This document shows positions 18,047 to 27,206 of a DNA stretch of 64,000 nucleotides, in pieces. Below the pieces are notes generated by a model. That model searched no databases. It had not been told where the DNA came from and saw only the letters and a list, made by a program, of their open reading frames with translations. Origin of the DNA: Novosphingopyxis iocasae (lineage in GTDB: Bacteria > Pseudomonadota > Alphaproteobacteria > Sphingomonadales > Sphingomonadaceae); the NCBI RefSeq assembly GCF_014334095.1, contig NZ_CP060495.1, forward strand, positions 2,604,501 through 2,668,500. Reading direction: 5' to 3'. Both the position numbers and the translations under genes were made by a program. The first letter of the stretch is position 1. Each line of letters begins with the position of its first letter.

Positions 18047-18643
18047 GTAATGTTCTCCGGGCAGGGCGGGCGCGGTCTGCAACGGGCGCGGCTCTGCCGA
18101 TAGGCTTGAGGCCGGAGGGACGGAACAGAGGCTCCGTCGTCCGGCGCGTTTGTGTAAGAAATGCTTCTGCCGCAGCGGCATTTCCTGCGCGCGTGGCGCA
18201 GGCGAAATCCGATCGGGGGGCATAGCCCGCCTGCCATGCGCCGCGCGTCCCTTGGGAGGCGGCGTATGTCCGAATTTGATGCCTCATGCAGCGTCAACCT
18301 GATTGGTCGCGGCGGAAAAAGTGCCGCTTGATGCCGGTGGCCGGGAAAATGTCCAGGAGACCGGGTCGGGACGATGGCTAGCATCGCCTTGTGGATATCG
18401 CAACTTATTTGGATGCGAGAGCGGCCGTTAAGGGCTTGTGAGGCGTTGGAATTAAGTGGTGCGAATTCATTAACCTTTGCGATTAAGCCTGATCGCTAAC
18501 CGCGTTCGCCAACTCCGCCTAAGCACCTTGTCCCTTATCCCGTTGGCGCCGCGTGTGACAGCGGCGGTCAAGCCAGCGGGGTCAGCAGGGTGCATCGGAG
18601 AAACTTGTGGACGCTTCGGCGGCAAAGCCGTCATAGGGGGGCT
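18047..18643. other. Divergent rne/amidase intergenic region with structured rne leader
   Basis: No coding region is supported here. The rne side (about 18047-18300, read on the minus strand) can fold: TGCCGC/GCGGCA, enclosed by GAAATGC/GCATTTC, and a stem around GGACGGA/TCCGTCC-like arms. In other bacteria the rne 5' leader is a target for RNase E autoregulation, so a similar role is plausible. The middle (18400-18500) is AT-richer and probably holds both promoters. The first 18 codons read from a GTG at 18590 are not part of the amidase. Confidence 0.4.
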
Positions 18644-19846
18644 ATGGCCGCGCTGTTCCTCTCGCTGCTGTTTGCCGTCTGGCCCGCTCATGCAAGCCGG
18701 GTAACCGACATCCGCGCCGAAGGAGGCTCGCTGGTCGTCCAGTTTGACGATCAGGTGGAAAGCGCCTCCATCTTCGGGCTGGAGGGGCCTGACCGGCTCG
18801 CGATCGACATCGATGGCGCCAGTGCGGACGATCTCGGTGCCCGCGACCTTGCTTTCGGTCACTTGCGCGGCGGGCAATTCGATGCCGACACCGCGCGTAT
18901 CGTGTTGGATCTCGACCGGCCGGTAACCGTGTCGGACCTGCGTTTCGCGGCGGATGGGCGCAGTCTGACCATCGAACTGGCCAAGGCGAACGCGGCGGAG
19001 TTTGCGCGGCTGCTCGGCCTTGGTCGGCAATCCATTCTCGCGCCCGCCATGGCGCGCCGTGCTCCTGAGCACCGCGGCTACAGTGTCTCGATGAAACTGG
19101 CCCGTCCGCGTTCCAGCGGCAACCTGCCGAAGATCTACGGCCGCGACGATCCGCGCCTGCCGCTGGTGGTGATCGATGCGGGGCATGGCGGCCATGATCC
19201 GGGCGCGATCAGCCCCTTTGGCGGCCAGCGCGAAAAGGACGTCACGCTGGCCATCGCAAAGCGGGTGCGCGACGAGCTGGTCAAAAGCGGTCAGGCACGC
19301 GTGGCGCTGACGCGGGACGACGACAGCTTCATCGTGCTGCAGAATCGCTATGCCATTGCCCGCAAACTTGGGGCGGACCTGTTCATATCGATCCACGCGG
19401 ACAGCGCGGAGAACGAGGAGGCCACGGGAGCCACCGTTTATACCCTGTCCGAAGTGGCGTCCGATCGGGAGGCACAGAAGCTGGCAGCGCGCGAGAACAA
19501 GGCGGATATCATCAACGGTATTAATCTGGGCGTTGCCGGTGACGATCTTTCTTCAATCCTGATCGACCTGACGCAGCGCGAGACCATGAACGTGTCGAGT
19601 GATTTTGCTCAGTTGCTGGCGCGTGAGGCCAAGCAGAACATGAAGGTGAAGCAGCATGCGCACCGCTTTGCCAGCTTCGTCGTGCTGAAAGCGCCGGACA
19701 CGCCCTCCGTGCTGTTCGAAACCGGCTATCTTACCAATGCGGACGATGTCGCCTTCCTCGCTTCCGCCGAGGGCCAGAGGAAAGTGGCCAGCGGGATTTC
19801 ATCGGCGGTTCAGGTGCATTTCGCCAAGAAGCTCGCCATGCGCTGA
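18644..19846 (+). CDS. N-acetylmuramoyl-L-alanine amidase (AMIN + Amidase_3)
   Basis: Periplasmic zinc amidase that cleaves septal peptidoglycan for daughter-cell separation. The 400-aa protein has a signal peptide (MAALFLSLLFAVWPAHA), an AMIN domain (about residues 20-120) for envelope targeting and an Amidase_3 domain (about 165-390) with VVIDAGHGGHDPGA, the Glu in REKDVTLAIA, ISIHADSAENEE and the catalytic Glu in VLFETGYLTN. I chose the ATG at 18644, preceded by AGGGGGG, because it begins the signal peptide; a GTG at 18590 is in frame. AmiC-type. It lies 121 bp before mrcA and divergent to rne, a conserved neighbourhood. Confidence 0.94.
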   Translation: MAALFLSLLFAVWPAHASRVTDIRAEGGSLVVQFDDQVESASIFGLEGPDRLAIDIDGASADDLGARDLAFGHLRGGQFDADTARIVLDLDRPVTVSDLRFAADGRSLTIELAKANAAEFARLLGLGRQSILAPAMARRAPEHRGYSVSMKLARPRSSGNLPKIYGRDDPRLPLVVIDAGHGGHDPGAISPFGGQREKDVTLAIAKRVRDELVKSGQARVALTRDDDSFIVLQNRYAIARKLGADLFISIHADSAENEEATGATVYTLSEVASDREAQKLAARENKADIINGINLGVAGDDLSSILIDLTQRETMNVSSDFAQLLAREAKQNMKVKQHAHRFASFVVLKAPDTPSVLFETGYLTNADDVAFLASAEGQRKVASGISSAVQVHFAKKLAMR

Positions 19847-19967
19847 GCCGCTGGGGGCGGACGGTCCGGGTTGCTGATTTCCCCACAAGCGCTCGCGTAA
19901 CGCTGCGGCCTGCAATTTGCCGCACAGGGCTGGCACATATGGGGAAAGCTGGTAGACGAACCGCCTG

Positions 19968-22451
19968 ATGGAAGAGGCCGACACACCCAATTTCGCCTAT
20001 CGCCTGCGCCGTGACGCGGGCGGCATGCTGTCCAGGATCTGGCAGAACCGCTGGCTGCGTTACCTGATCTATCTGGGCCTGCTCGGCATTCTGGGCCTCG
20101 TCGCGCTGTGGTTCTTCTTTGCGCGTGGGCTGCCTGACGCCAATGCGCTGCTGGAATATGAGCCGCCGCTGCCCACCATCGTCCGCGATGTGAACGGGGA
20201 GCCGTTCCACAGCTACGCCCGCGAACGGCGGGTGCAGCTGCAATATGCCGATTTCCCGCCGCTCCTCGTGCGCGCCTATCTGGCAGCGGAAGACCGCACA
20301 TTTTTCGAACATGGCGGGCTCGATTATCCGGGCATCGCGTCGGCGATGCTGGATAACGTCACCTCGTCTGGCCGCGCGCGTGGTGCGTCCACTATCACGC
20401 AGCAGGTCGCCAAGAACATCCTGCTGACCAACGAATATAGCTACACCCGCAAGCTGAAGGAGGCGATCCTCGCCTTCCGGATGGAGGATGTCCTCACCAA
20501 ACAGCAAATCCTGGAGCTGTACCTTAACGAGATTTACCTTGGGCGGAACGCTTATGGCGTGCAGGCGGCAGCGCAGGCCTATTTCGGCAAGGATGTGGAC
20601 CAGCTGGCGCTGAACGAGATCGCCTATCTTGCCATCCTGCCCAAGGGGCCGAGCAACTATCGACCTGAAAATAACGAACAGCGGGCGATCGAGCGGCGCA
20701 ATTGGGCGCTGGGCGAGATGCGCAGCAATGGCTGGATTACGGACGCGCAGTACGCCCAAGCCGTTGCCATGCCGCTCGGCACCATAGCGCGGCAGGGCAA
20801 CCAGTTCGCATCCGAAGGCGGTTATTTCGTAGAGGAAGTGCGCCGCCGCCTGATCGACCGGTTCGGCGAAACCGCCGAGAACGGCCCCTACAGCGTCTAT
20901 GCCGGCGGCCTGTGGGTGCGCAGTTCGTTCAATCCGCAATATCAGGAATGGACGACCGAGGCGCTGCGCGATGGACTGCAGCGTTACGACGCAGGCAAGC
21001 CGTGGAAGAACAATATCGGCACGATCGATTTGGCCGAGGGTAACTGGGCCTCGCAGCTCTCATCGTCCGGCAAGAGCACAGATTACAAGGATTGGCGCAT
21101 CGGCGTCTATCTGGGCAGTGATGAGATCGGCTTCAGCGACGGCAGCCGGGCGACGCTAACCGGGGTGCCCGCAGCGATGGAACCGGGCATGCTGACCGCC
21201 GCCGCGCCGAACGGCAGCAGCTGGGCCGTGCGCAAAATTCCCGAAGTGGGCGGCGGTATGGTGGTGGAGGAACCCACATCGGGCCGTATCTTCGCAATGC
21301 AGGGCGGCTTCGACAATCGCCTGTCGAGCTTCAATCGCGCGACGCAGGCGATGCGCCAGCCCGGTTCGACCATCAAGCCGTTCGTTTATGCCTCGGCAAT
21401 CGATCAGGGGATGACGCCCGCTACGATGATCGTCGATGGCACGTTCTGCGTCTACCAGGGCGCGGCGCTGGGCCAGAAATGCTTCCGCAATTTCGGCAAT
21501 GCGGGCGGATCGGGCGCGCACACCATGCGCTGGGGCCTGGAGCAATCGCGCAACCTGATGACCGTTCGCGCGGCCAACGACACCGGCATGCCCAATGTGG
21601 TGAAAACCATCAAGACAATGGGGATCGGCGATTATAAGCCCTACCTTTCTTTTGCCCTGGGCGCGGGCGACACCACCGTCGAGAAAATGGTGAACGCCTT
21701 TTCGATGCTCGTGAACCACGGCCGCAAGCTGGATCCTACCGTGATAGACTTCGCGCAGGATCGTAGCGGAAAGGTGATCTGGCCGAAGAACTGGAAGGCG
21801 TGCAAGGGCTGTAACGCCGACGACTGGAATGGCCAGCCGATGCCGCGCTTCACCCCGGACGGCAAACAGCTGATGGACCCGGTAACCGCCTATCAAGTGG
21901 TCCATATGCTCGAGGGCGTGGTCCAGCGCGGCACTGCTACCGTGCTGCGCGATCTGAACCGCCCGCTGTTTGGCAAGACCGGCACCACGACAGGCCCCAC
22001 CAATGTCTGGTTCATCGGCGGATCGCCGGACCTTGTCGCAGGCGTCTATATGGGTTTCGATCAGCCGCGTAGCCTTGGAGGCTATGCGCAGGGCGGGCGG
22101 CTTGCTGCGCCGATCTTCAAGCAGTTCGCGCAGAAGGCGTTCGAAGACATGCCCGCGCGGCCCTTCACGGCGCCCGATGGCGTGCGCATGGTGCGGATCG
22201 ATCGCCGCTCGGGCCGCCGCGTCTATGGCGCATGGCCCGAAGGCGGGCCGATGGATGCGGTGATCTGGGAAGCTTTCAAGCCGGAGACGGAGCCCAAGCG
22301 CACCATCCGTACCGAAGAAATCGCCCAGCGAACCGAGCGCCAGAAGCGTCGGCAGGCCTCCGGATCGAAGACTCGCGCCGCACCTGTCCAGGGTGTCAGC
22401 GGCACGCAGCGTGATAATGACTTCATGGCGGCCGAGGGCGGCATTTACTAA
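19968..22451 (+). CDS. mrcA: Penicillin-binding protein 1A (transglycosylase/transpeptidase)
   Basis: Bifunctional class A PBP that polymerises and cross-links peptidoglycan at the inner membrane. The 827-aa protein has one N-terminal membrane helix (about residues 30-50), a glycosyltransferase domain with EDRTFFEHGGLDYPG and GASTITQQVAKNILL, and a transpeptidase domain with the nucleophile Ser in GSTIKPF, the SRN of EQSRNLM and KTGTTTG. An OB-like region lies between them, as in PBP1A. The C-terminus is a basic, disordered tail. Follows the amidase gene on the same strand, as in related genomes. Confidence 0.96.
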   Translation: MEEADTPNFAYRLRRDAGGMLSRIWQNRWLRYLIYLGLLGILGLVALWFFFARGLPDANALLEYEPPLPTIVRDVNGEPFHSYARERRVQLQYADFPPLLVRAYLAAEDRTFFEHGGLDYPGIASAMLDNVTSSGRARGASTITQQVAKNILLTNEYSYTRKLKEAILAFRMEDVLTKQQILELYLNEIYLGRNAYGVQAAAQAYFGKDVDQLALNEIAYLAILPKGPSNYRPENNEQRAIERRNWALGEMRSNGWITDAQYAQAVAMPLGTIARQGNQFASEGGYFVEEVRRRLIDRFGETAENGPYSVYAGGLWVRSSFNPQYQEWTTEALRDGLQRYDAGKPWKNNIGTIDLAEGNWASQLSSSGKSTDYKDWRIGVYLGSDEIGFSDGSRATLTGVPAAMEPGMLTAAAPNGSSWAVRKIPEVGGGMVVEEPTSGRIFAMQGGFDNRLSSFNRATQAMRQPGSTIKPFVYASAIDQGMTPATMIVDGTFCVYQGAALGQKCFRNFGNAGGSGAHTMRWGLEQSRNLMTVRAANDTGMPNVVKTIKTMGIGDYKPYLSFALGAGDTTVEKMVNAFSMLVNHGRKLDPTVIDFAQDRSGKVIWPKNWKACKGCNADDWNGQPMPRFTPDGKQLMDPVTAYQVVHMLEGVVQRGTATVLRDLNRPLFGKTGTTTGPTNVWFIGGSPDLVAGVYMGFDQPRSLGGYAQGGRLAAPIFKQFAQKAFEDMPARPFTAPDGVRMVRIDRRSGRRVYGAWPEGGPMDAVIWEAFKPETEPKRTIRTEEIAQRTERQKRRQASGSKTRAAPVQGVSGTQRDNDFMAAEGGIY

Positions 22452-22538
22452 GGCGTGCAGCTACTGGGCGGTGGCGCGCGCCCGGTGGGAAATTCCCGTG
22501 CCGGGGAGCCGATGACTGTGCCTGAGCATTGAGGGCTC

Positions 22539-23504
22539 ATGTCGCTCGGCTCCAAGATCAAGGAAAACATCGTCCTGTTCGGCGCGCTGGCGGCCAATAT
22601 CGGTATCGCCATCGCCAAGTTTGTTGCCGCCAGCATCACCGGCTCTTCGTCGATGCTGTCCGAGGGTTTCCATTCGATCGTCGACAGCGTGAACGAGGTA
22701 TTGCTGCTTTACGGCGAACACCGCGCCGATGCGCCGCCGGACCATGAGCATCCCTTTGGCTATGGCCGTGAGCTTTATTTCTGGGCCTTTGTGGTTGCTA
22801 TTCTGATTTTCTCCGTCGGCGCGGGGCTTTCGATTTATGAAGGCTATAGCCACTGGACCAACCCTGAAACGCTCACGGACCCGACGGTCAATTACATCGT
22901 ACTGGGTGTCGCCTTCCTGATGGAAGGAACCAGCTGGTCAATCGCCGTGCGCGAATTCTCCCAGGCTAAGGGCGATCAGGGTTGGTGGGCGGCGATCAAG
23001 CAGTCCAAAGACCCTTCGGTATTCATCGTTCTGTTCGAAGATTCCGCGGCGCTGAGCGGCTTGGCGGTCGCCGCACTCGGTGTGTGGGCGAGCCATTATT
23101 TCAACATGCCGAAGCTCGACGGTGCAGCCTCCATCGTGATCGGTCTGATCCTGGGCATCGTGGCAGTGCTTCTGGCGCGCGAAGCCAAGGGTTTGCTGAT
23201 CGGCGAACGGGCCGATCCGGAGATGATTGAGAATATCCGCGCCATCGTCGGCCGGCAGGATTGGGTCAGCGGGGTGAACCATGTGCGCACCATTCATACC
23301 GCGCCTAAACAGGTGTTTGTCGCGATCAGCGCGGATTTTGACGACGAGGTGACCATGGGCGACGGAACAGCTGATCGAGGAACTGGAAGATGCCCTGCGG
23401 GAGGAAATGCCCGAACTCACCTCGATTTATATCCGGCCCGAAAAGGCGGAAAACGCCGCCATCAAGCCGAAGGGCGGCAAAGAGGGCTAACACCATCGCC
23501 ATGA
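22539..23504 (+). CDS. CDF-family cation transporter with frameshifted C-terminus
   Basis: Integral membrane exporter of divalent cations (Zn, Mn or Fe) coupled to protons. Six membrane segments are visible. TM2 carries the metal site HSIVD in SSMLSEGFHSIVDSVNE; the TM5 equivalent reads FEDSAALSGL, as in the ZnT9-like branch. Codons up to GAC at 23361-23363 are normal. Beyond, the annotated frame gives a basic, non-conserved tail (GDGTADRGTGRC). The frame one base later reads EQLIEELEDALREEMPELTS then IYIRPEKAENAAI and stops at 23490, a typical cytoplasmic CDF domain end. So one base is extra (or two missing) near 23364: a real truncating mutation of the domain or a sequencing error. Confidence 0.85.
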   Translation: MSLGSKIKENIVLFGALAANIGIAIAKFVAASITGSSSMLSEGFHSIVDSVNEVLLLYGEHRADAPPDHEHPFGYGRELYFWAFVVAILIFSVGAGLSIYEGYSHWTNPETLTDPTVNYIVLGVAFLMEGTSWSIAVREFSQAKGDQGWWAAIKQSKDPSVFIVLFEDSAALSGLAVAALGVWASHYFNMPKLDGAASIVIGLILGIVAVLLAREAKGLLIGERADPEMIENIRAIVGRQDWVSGVNHVRTIHTAPKQVFVAISADFDDEVTMGDGTADRGTGRCPAGGNARTHLDLYPARKGGKRRHQAEGRQRGLTPSP

Positions 23505-23636
23505 AGGGGCTGTCCTGACCCGCGGCGACCCTTAGGCAGGTCGTTACGGAACCGATCCAGCGTCGCGGTGTTTCCGAAAGTCACGCCCCGTTTGCCTAGG
23601 CAGTCCGAAGCGGCGGGCTTTTCAGGATGACCCCGT

Positions 23637-24596
23637 ATGAATGACGGCCTCTCGACTTCCCGCCATGAAAAACGCGCGCCCGAAGACATGACGATGGAAG
23701 AGAAGGGGGGCGAGGAAGGGCAGGTCTCTCACGCGCCGGAAGAGGGCGCGGCGGTATCGGATTACTTCGCCTTCACCGAAATCTTCAAGCGTGTGCTCTC
23801 CACCGCCGATCACGAACTGGAAGCGAGCAACCTCTATCTGTTCTGGAGCGCGCTGGGCGCGGGCGGAGCGCTCGGCCTCACCTTTCTGGCTCGCGTCATC
23901 TTTACCGAAAGTGCGGGCGAGATGGAGCCGGGGATCGTCGGCAACATCCTGTATCCCATCGGCTTTCTTATCATTGTACTCGGCCGCTATCAGCTGTTTA
24001 CCGAGAATACGCTGACGCCGGTGGTGCTGGTGCTGACGCGGCTCGCCAGTCTTGCCAATCTGCTGCGGTTGTGGGTGGTGGTGTTCGTTGGGAACATGGT
24101 GGGCGCGATCCTGGTCGCTGCGGCAATTGCCTATTCCAATGTGCTGACGCCCGAGCGAACGCTGAAAGCCATGGAAATGAGCCATCACGCAGTCGAGACG
24201 CCGTGGCTGGAAATCTTCTACCGCGGCATCATCGCAGGCTCGATCGTGGCCGCGATGGTCTGGCTGGTCCATGCGGTGCGCGATTCGATCGGCCGGGCGA
24301 TGGTGATCTATGTGTTGATGTATTTCATCGGTGTGGGATCGTTCTTCCACGTCATCACCTCCTCGATCGAGGCGTTCTACGCGGCGTTTTCCGATCCTGA
24401 GGTGAGCTTCTGGGCGCTGTGGCCCAGCTTCGTGGCGCCCGTTCTTCTGGGCAATACGATCGGCGGTATCGTGTTCGTCGCGGTGCTGAACTATGCGCAA
24501 TTTGCTGAGCACAAGGACGGCAAGATGCTGGAACGCTATGGCGACAAGCTGGGCGTGCGGGCCTGGCTGTTCGGCAACGGAAAAGTCCACGATTGA
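23637..24596 (+). CDS. Formate/nitrite transporter (FNT) family channel
   Basis: Pentameric membrane channel for small monovalent anions (formate, nitrite, lactate). The 319-aa protein has a 40-residue Glu-rich hydrophilic N-terminus, then six membrane segments starting at about residue 70. The pore His of the family is present in IGVGSFFHVITSSIEAF, and VLLGNTIGGIVFVAVLNYAQ is the FNT C-terminal signature. Which anion it carries is not evident. 133 bp upstream lacks a strong site; GGAAC-N16-TGTT at 23548-23572 is one base off the EcfG consensus. It stands between the CDF and ZIP genes in a run of transporters. Confidence 0.88.
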   Translation: MNDGLSTSRHEKRAPEDMTMEEKGGEEGQVSHAPEEGAAVSDYFAFTEIFKRVLSTADHELEASNLYLFWSALGAGGALGLTFLARVIFTESAGEMEPGIVGNILYPIGFLIIVLGRYQLFTENTLTPVVLVLTRLASLANLLRLWVVVFVGNMVGAILVAAAIAYSNVLTPERTLKAMEMSHHAVETPWLEIFYRGIIAGSIVAAMVWLVHAVRDSIGRAMVIYVLMYFIGVGSFFHVITSSIEAFYAAFSDPEVSFWALWPSFVAPVLLGNTIGGIVFVAVLNYAQFAEHKDGKMLERYGDKLGVRAWLFGNGKVHD

Positions 24597-24660
24597 TGGG
24601 ACTACCGAGCTAAATTCGGAGGCAGCGCTTGAAAGGAAGCTGCCCTATCGCCATTAGCGT

Positions 24661-24690
24661 GTGATGCAATATGATATAGTATTACATCGC
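24661..24690 (+). promoter_or_regulatory. Zur-like palindrome overlapping a promoter
   Basis: GATGCAATA (24663-24671) and TATTACATC (24680-24688) form an inverted repeat with an 8-nt centre; 8 of 9 positions pair, and the next bases nearly continue it. It resembles zinc-uptake (Zur) operators, which have the GATGTTATA-type half-site. The centre contains TATAGT, a possible -10 element, so a bound repressor would block transcription of the ZIP gene starting at 24705. Confidence 0.5.
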
Positions 24691-24704
24691 AGCTGGTGGA
24701 TGGG

Positions 24705-25433
24705 ATGAGCCGCGAGCTGCTCCTGCTTCTTCTGAGCGCAGTTCTCGTCATCGTGGCGATCGTGGCGGCGCTGCCCGCTTTCCGTCCATCGGCCGGCTGG
24801 CGCTGGGCGGAAGGCAAGCGCGCAGGCCAGCTTTCCGCCGGAATATTCCTGGGCGTTGGTCTGCTCCATATGATGCCCGATGCGGTGCATGGTTTCGTGC
24901 AGACAGGGAATGGTTTTGCAGCGCCCTTCCTGATCGCAGGCAGCGTGATGATCCTGCTCGCCTGGCTCGAAGGGCACGGGGGAAATCGGGGGGCAGGTGT
25001 GCCGCCGCTGCTGGTGGTGGGCGTGCTGACTGCCCACAGCTTGCTCGCCGGGGCATCGCTCGGCGCGATGGCTGGGCGCTCCGCCATGCTCATCCTGTTC
25101 GTCACGCTGATCGCGCACAAAGGCGCGGCGTCCTTTGCCTTGGCGAAATTGCTGACCGACAGCGATCTTGAGCGGCGAAGCGCCGTGGTGCTTCAGGTCA
25201 TCTTCGTCCTGGCCCTACCGATCGGAGCGATTGCCGGGGCGGAGGCGCTGACGCTCGATCAGGAATGGCCGCTCGTCATCCCCACGATCCTGGCGCTGGG
25301 CGGAGGCACCTTCCTGCATTTCGGCACCGTCCACTGGCACTTTTCGGGCGAGCGCCACGCGGAGTCGACCGGATGGCCTACCGCGCTCGGCTTCGCCCTG
25401 ATAGCCGCAGTCGCGCTTCTGGCCCACGGCTGA
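24705..25433 (+). CDS. Divergent ZIP-family (metal transporter-like) membrane protein
   Basis: A 242-aa protein with about eight membrane segments, arranged as in the ZIP family of divalent metal importers: SAGIFLGVGLLHMMPDAV in TM2, then HSLLAGASLGAM and HKGAASFAL. In functional ZIP proteins the latter two read HNxxEG-like and HxxxE, with glutamates binding the metal; here Ala or Gly occupies those positions, while the His residues remain. So either the metal site differs or the protein is no longer a transporter. I use the ATG at 24705; the in-frame GTG at 24696 is also possible. A Zur-like palindrome lies directly upstream. Confidence 0.7.
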   Translation: MSRELLLLLLSAVLVIVAIVAALPAFRPSAGWRWAEGKRAGQLSAGIFLGVGLLHMMPDAVHGFVQTGNGFAAPFLIAGSVMILLAWLEGHGGNRGAGVPPLLVVGVLTAHSLLAGASLGAMAGRSAMLILFVTLIAHKGAASFALAKLLTDSDLERRSAVVLQVIFVLALPIGAIAGAEALTLDQEWPLVIPTILALGGGTFLHFGTVHWHFSGERHAESTGWPTALGFALIAAVALLAHG

Positions 25434-25441
25434 GCCGAACC

Positions 25442-27019
25442 TTATTTCTCCAGCGGCAGTCCCAGCGCGTGCGCCATGAGCGCGTAGATCGCGTTCTGCT
25501 CGATCGTACCGCTGACCAGATAGGCATCTGGCCCGCTCGCTTTCAGCGCCACATCCTCGCCAGAATGCGTCTCCGCGCTCGTTGGGACGAGCGACTGCTG
25601 AAGATAGTCCTTTTCGGTGGTGTCCACGTCGGCGGGATCGGGCCGCTCGGCCGTGCTCACCGCGCCCGGCCCGTTCGCATAGCCCAGCGTGGTGTAGGCT
25701 TTGCCGTCCTTGGTTCCCGGCGCACCGTCCTCGCCGGCGTTGACGGTGCCCAGGATCGGGTTACCGCGCACCGGATAGCCCGCCATCGTGAAGACATGGC
25801 TGTGGTCCGCCGTGACGAGAACCATCGTATCCTTCGGATCGGTCAGCTCCAGCGCGGTCGCAACCGCCTCATCCATCGCCGCGAAATCGCTGAGCGCACG
25901 GTAGGCGTTGCCGGCGTGGTGCGCATGGTCGATACGCCCGCCCTCCACCAGCAGCACGAAGCCTTTGGGATTGCCCTTCAGCCGCTCGATCGCCGCCGCG
26001 GTCATCTGCGCAATGGACGGTTCCTTGCCCGGATCCTCCACGCGGTCTACCTCGAACTGCATATGGCTGGGCTCGAACAGCGCCAGCACGGGCTTGCCGT
26101 CCGCAGGGAGCGCCGCGAATTGCGCACCGTTCCAGATGTAATGGCCTTGCGTTCCGGCCATCCAGGCGGCGGCAAGGTCCTGCCCGTCCTTCCGCGCGCC
26201 GGTTTTGCCGGGATATTCGGGATCGGCCTGACCAACCGTCAGGAAGTTCGCGCGCCCGCCGCCCATCATCACATCGAAACCGCCGCCATGGTTCCAGTCG
26301 ACTAGTTGCTGCGCGATGTCTTTGCAGCCCGCCGCCTTCGCCTTGTCCGGCAGCACGGCGTCGTTCTCCCAGTCGCGATTGGCGACATGCGCATAGGTGG
26401 CGCCCGGCGTTGCGTGGGTAATCCGCGCGGTCGAGATGATCCCCGTCGCGCGGCCTGCATCGGCGGCCTGCTCGAACAGGCTTTCGACCGGCGCGGCGAG
26501 CGAGGCGGCGCAGTCATCGGTCACGACGGATGGTGCCATGCCAAGCGTGCCGCTGCGCGTCTTCGTGCCGCTGAAAATTGCCGTGGCAGTGGCCGCGCTG
26601 TCGGGTACCTGAAAGTCGGTCGAGTAGGTCTTGACGATGGCGCTGTAGGGCAGGGTGTCTAGCGCCGCGACATGGCTCTCGCCATCCTCGCCGCGCTGTT
26701 CACCCTCGAAGATGCGGCCGGCGGTAATGGTGCCCACACCCATGCCGTCACCGATGAAGATGATCAGGTTCTTGGCAGGCCCCTCGATCCGCTGCCGCGC
26801 AACTTGCCGCTGGATATAGGCTGCAGCCTCTGCGCGATATTGCGCGGCGGTCTTGGCGCGTGCGGCGGCGGGTTCCTGCGGCACTTCGCCGGACAGCACG
26901 CTCTCCGCCTGCGGAAGGCTTGCATCGGTCGGCGGCGGCGCTGCCGTGCTGCCGCCCATCTGGGCGTTGGCGGCGCAGCCTGCAAAGAGAAGCGGAAGAA
27001 GGGTAAGGACAGCGCGCAT
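25442..27019 (-). CDS. phoA: Alkaline phosphatase, PhoA family, lipoprotein
   Basis: Periplasmic phosphomonoesterase that frees phosphate from organic esters. The 525-aa protein has a lipoprotein signal (LFAGC, Cys15) instead of the usual plain signal, a Pro/Ala-rich spacer (about 20-75), then the core: metal ligand Asp91 in IIFIGDGMGVG, nucleophile Ser141 in VPDSAATATAIFSG, EGGRIDHAHHAGN and VTADHSH. All the metal-binding and catalytic motifs are present. A Pho-box-like site lies 38 nt upstream. It is convergent with the ZIP-like gene and next to other solute-handling genes. Confidence 0.92.
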   Translation of the reverse strand: MRAVLTLLPLLFAGCAANAQMGGSTAAPPPTDASLPQAESVLSGEVPQEPAAARAKTAAQYRAEAAAYIQRQVARQRIEGPAKNLIIFIGDGMGVGTITAGRIFEGEQRGEDGESHVAALDTLPYSAIVKTYSTDFQVPDSAATATAIFSGTKTRSGTLGMAPSVVTDDCAASLAAPVESLFEQAADAGRATGIISTARITHATPGATYAHVANRDWENDAVLPDKAKAAGCKDIAQQLVDWNHGGGFDVMMGGGRANFLTVGQADPEYPGKTGARKDGQDLAAAWMAGTQGHYIWNGAQFAALPADGKPVLALFEPSHMQFEVDRVEDPGKEPSIAQMTAAAIERLKGNPKGFVLLVEGGRIDHAHHAGNAYRALSDFAAMDEAVATALELTDPKDTMVLVTADHSHVFTMAGYPVRGNPILGTVNAGEDGAPGTKDGKAYTTLGYANGPGAVSTAERPDPADVDTTEKDYLQQSLVPTSAETHSGEDVALKASGPDAYLVSGTIEQNAIYALMAHALGLPLEK

Positions 27020-27056
27020 CGATCATGACTCCGAAAGACGGGATTGCCGGCGCTTT

Positions 27057-27074
27057 CCCACAGGCCCGTTACAG
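27057..27074 (-). promoter_or_regulatory. Pho-box-like site upstream of phoA
   Basis: On the minus strand CTGTAAC, 4 nt, CTGTGGG. The 7-4-7 spacing equals that of a PhoB box (CTGTCAT-N4-CTGTCAT), with 5 and 4 of 7 matches. It lies 38 nt upstream of the alkaline phosphatase start, where a phosphate-starvation activator would bind. Confidence 0.4.
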
Positions 27075-27206
27075 CTGCAAGACGGCACGCGCGTCGCCGC
27101 GATGAGCGGGGAGGGTGCCCGGCGAACATTTATCAGGCAGGCGAATCCCGGCCATCGCGCGTTGATCGACACAGCCCGGCTATCTCGCCGGCAGGAGACC
27201 GATCCG

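Noticed and set aside
23548-23572. GGAAC-N16-TGTT before the FNT gene
   Set aside because: One base off the -10 box CGTT; noted in the FNT entry but not listed as a promoter.
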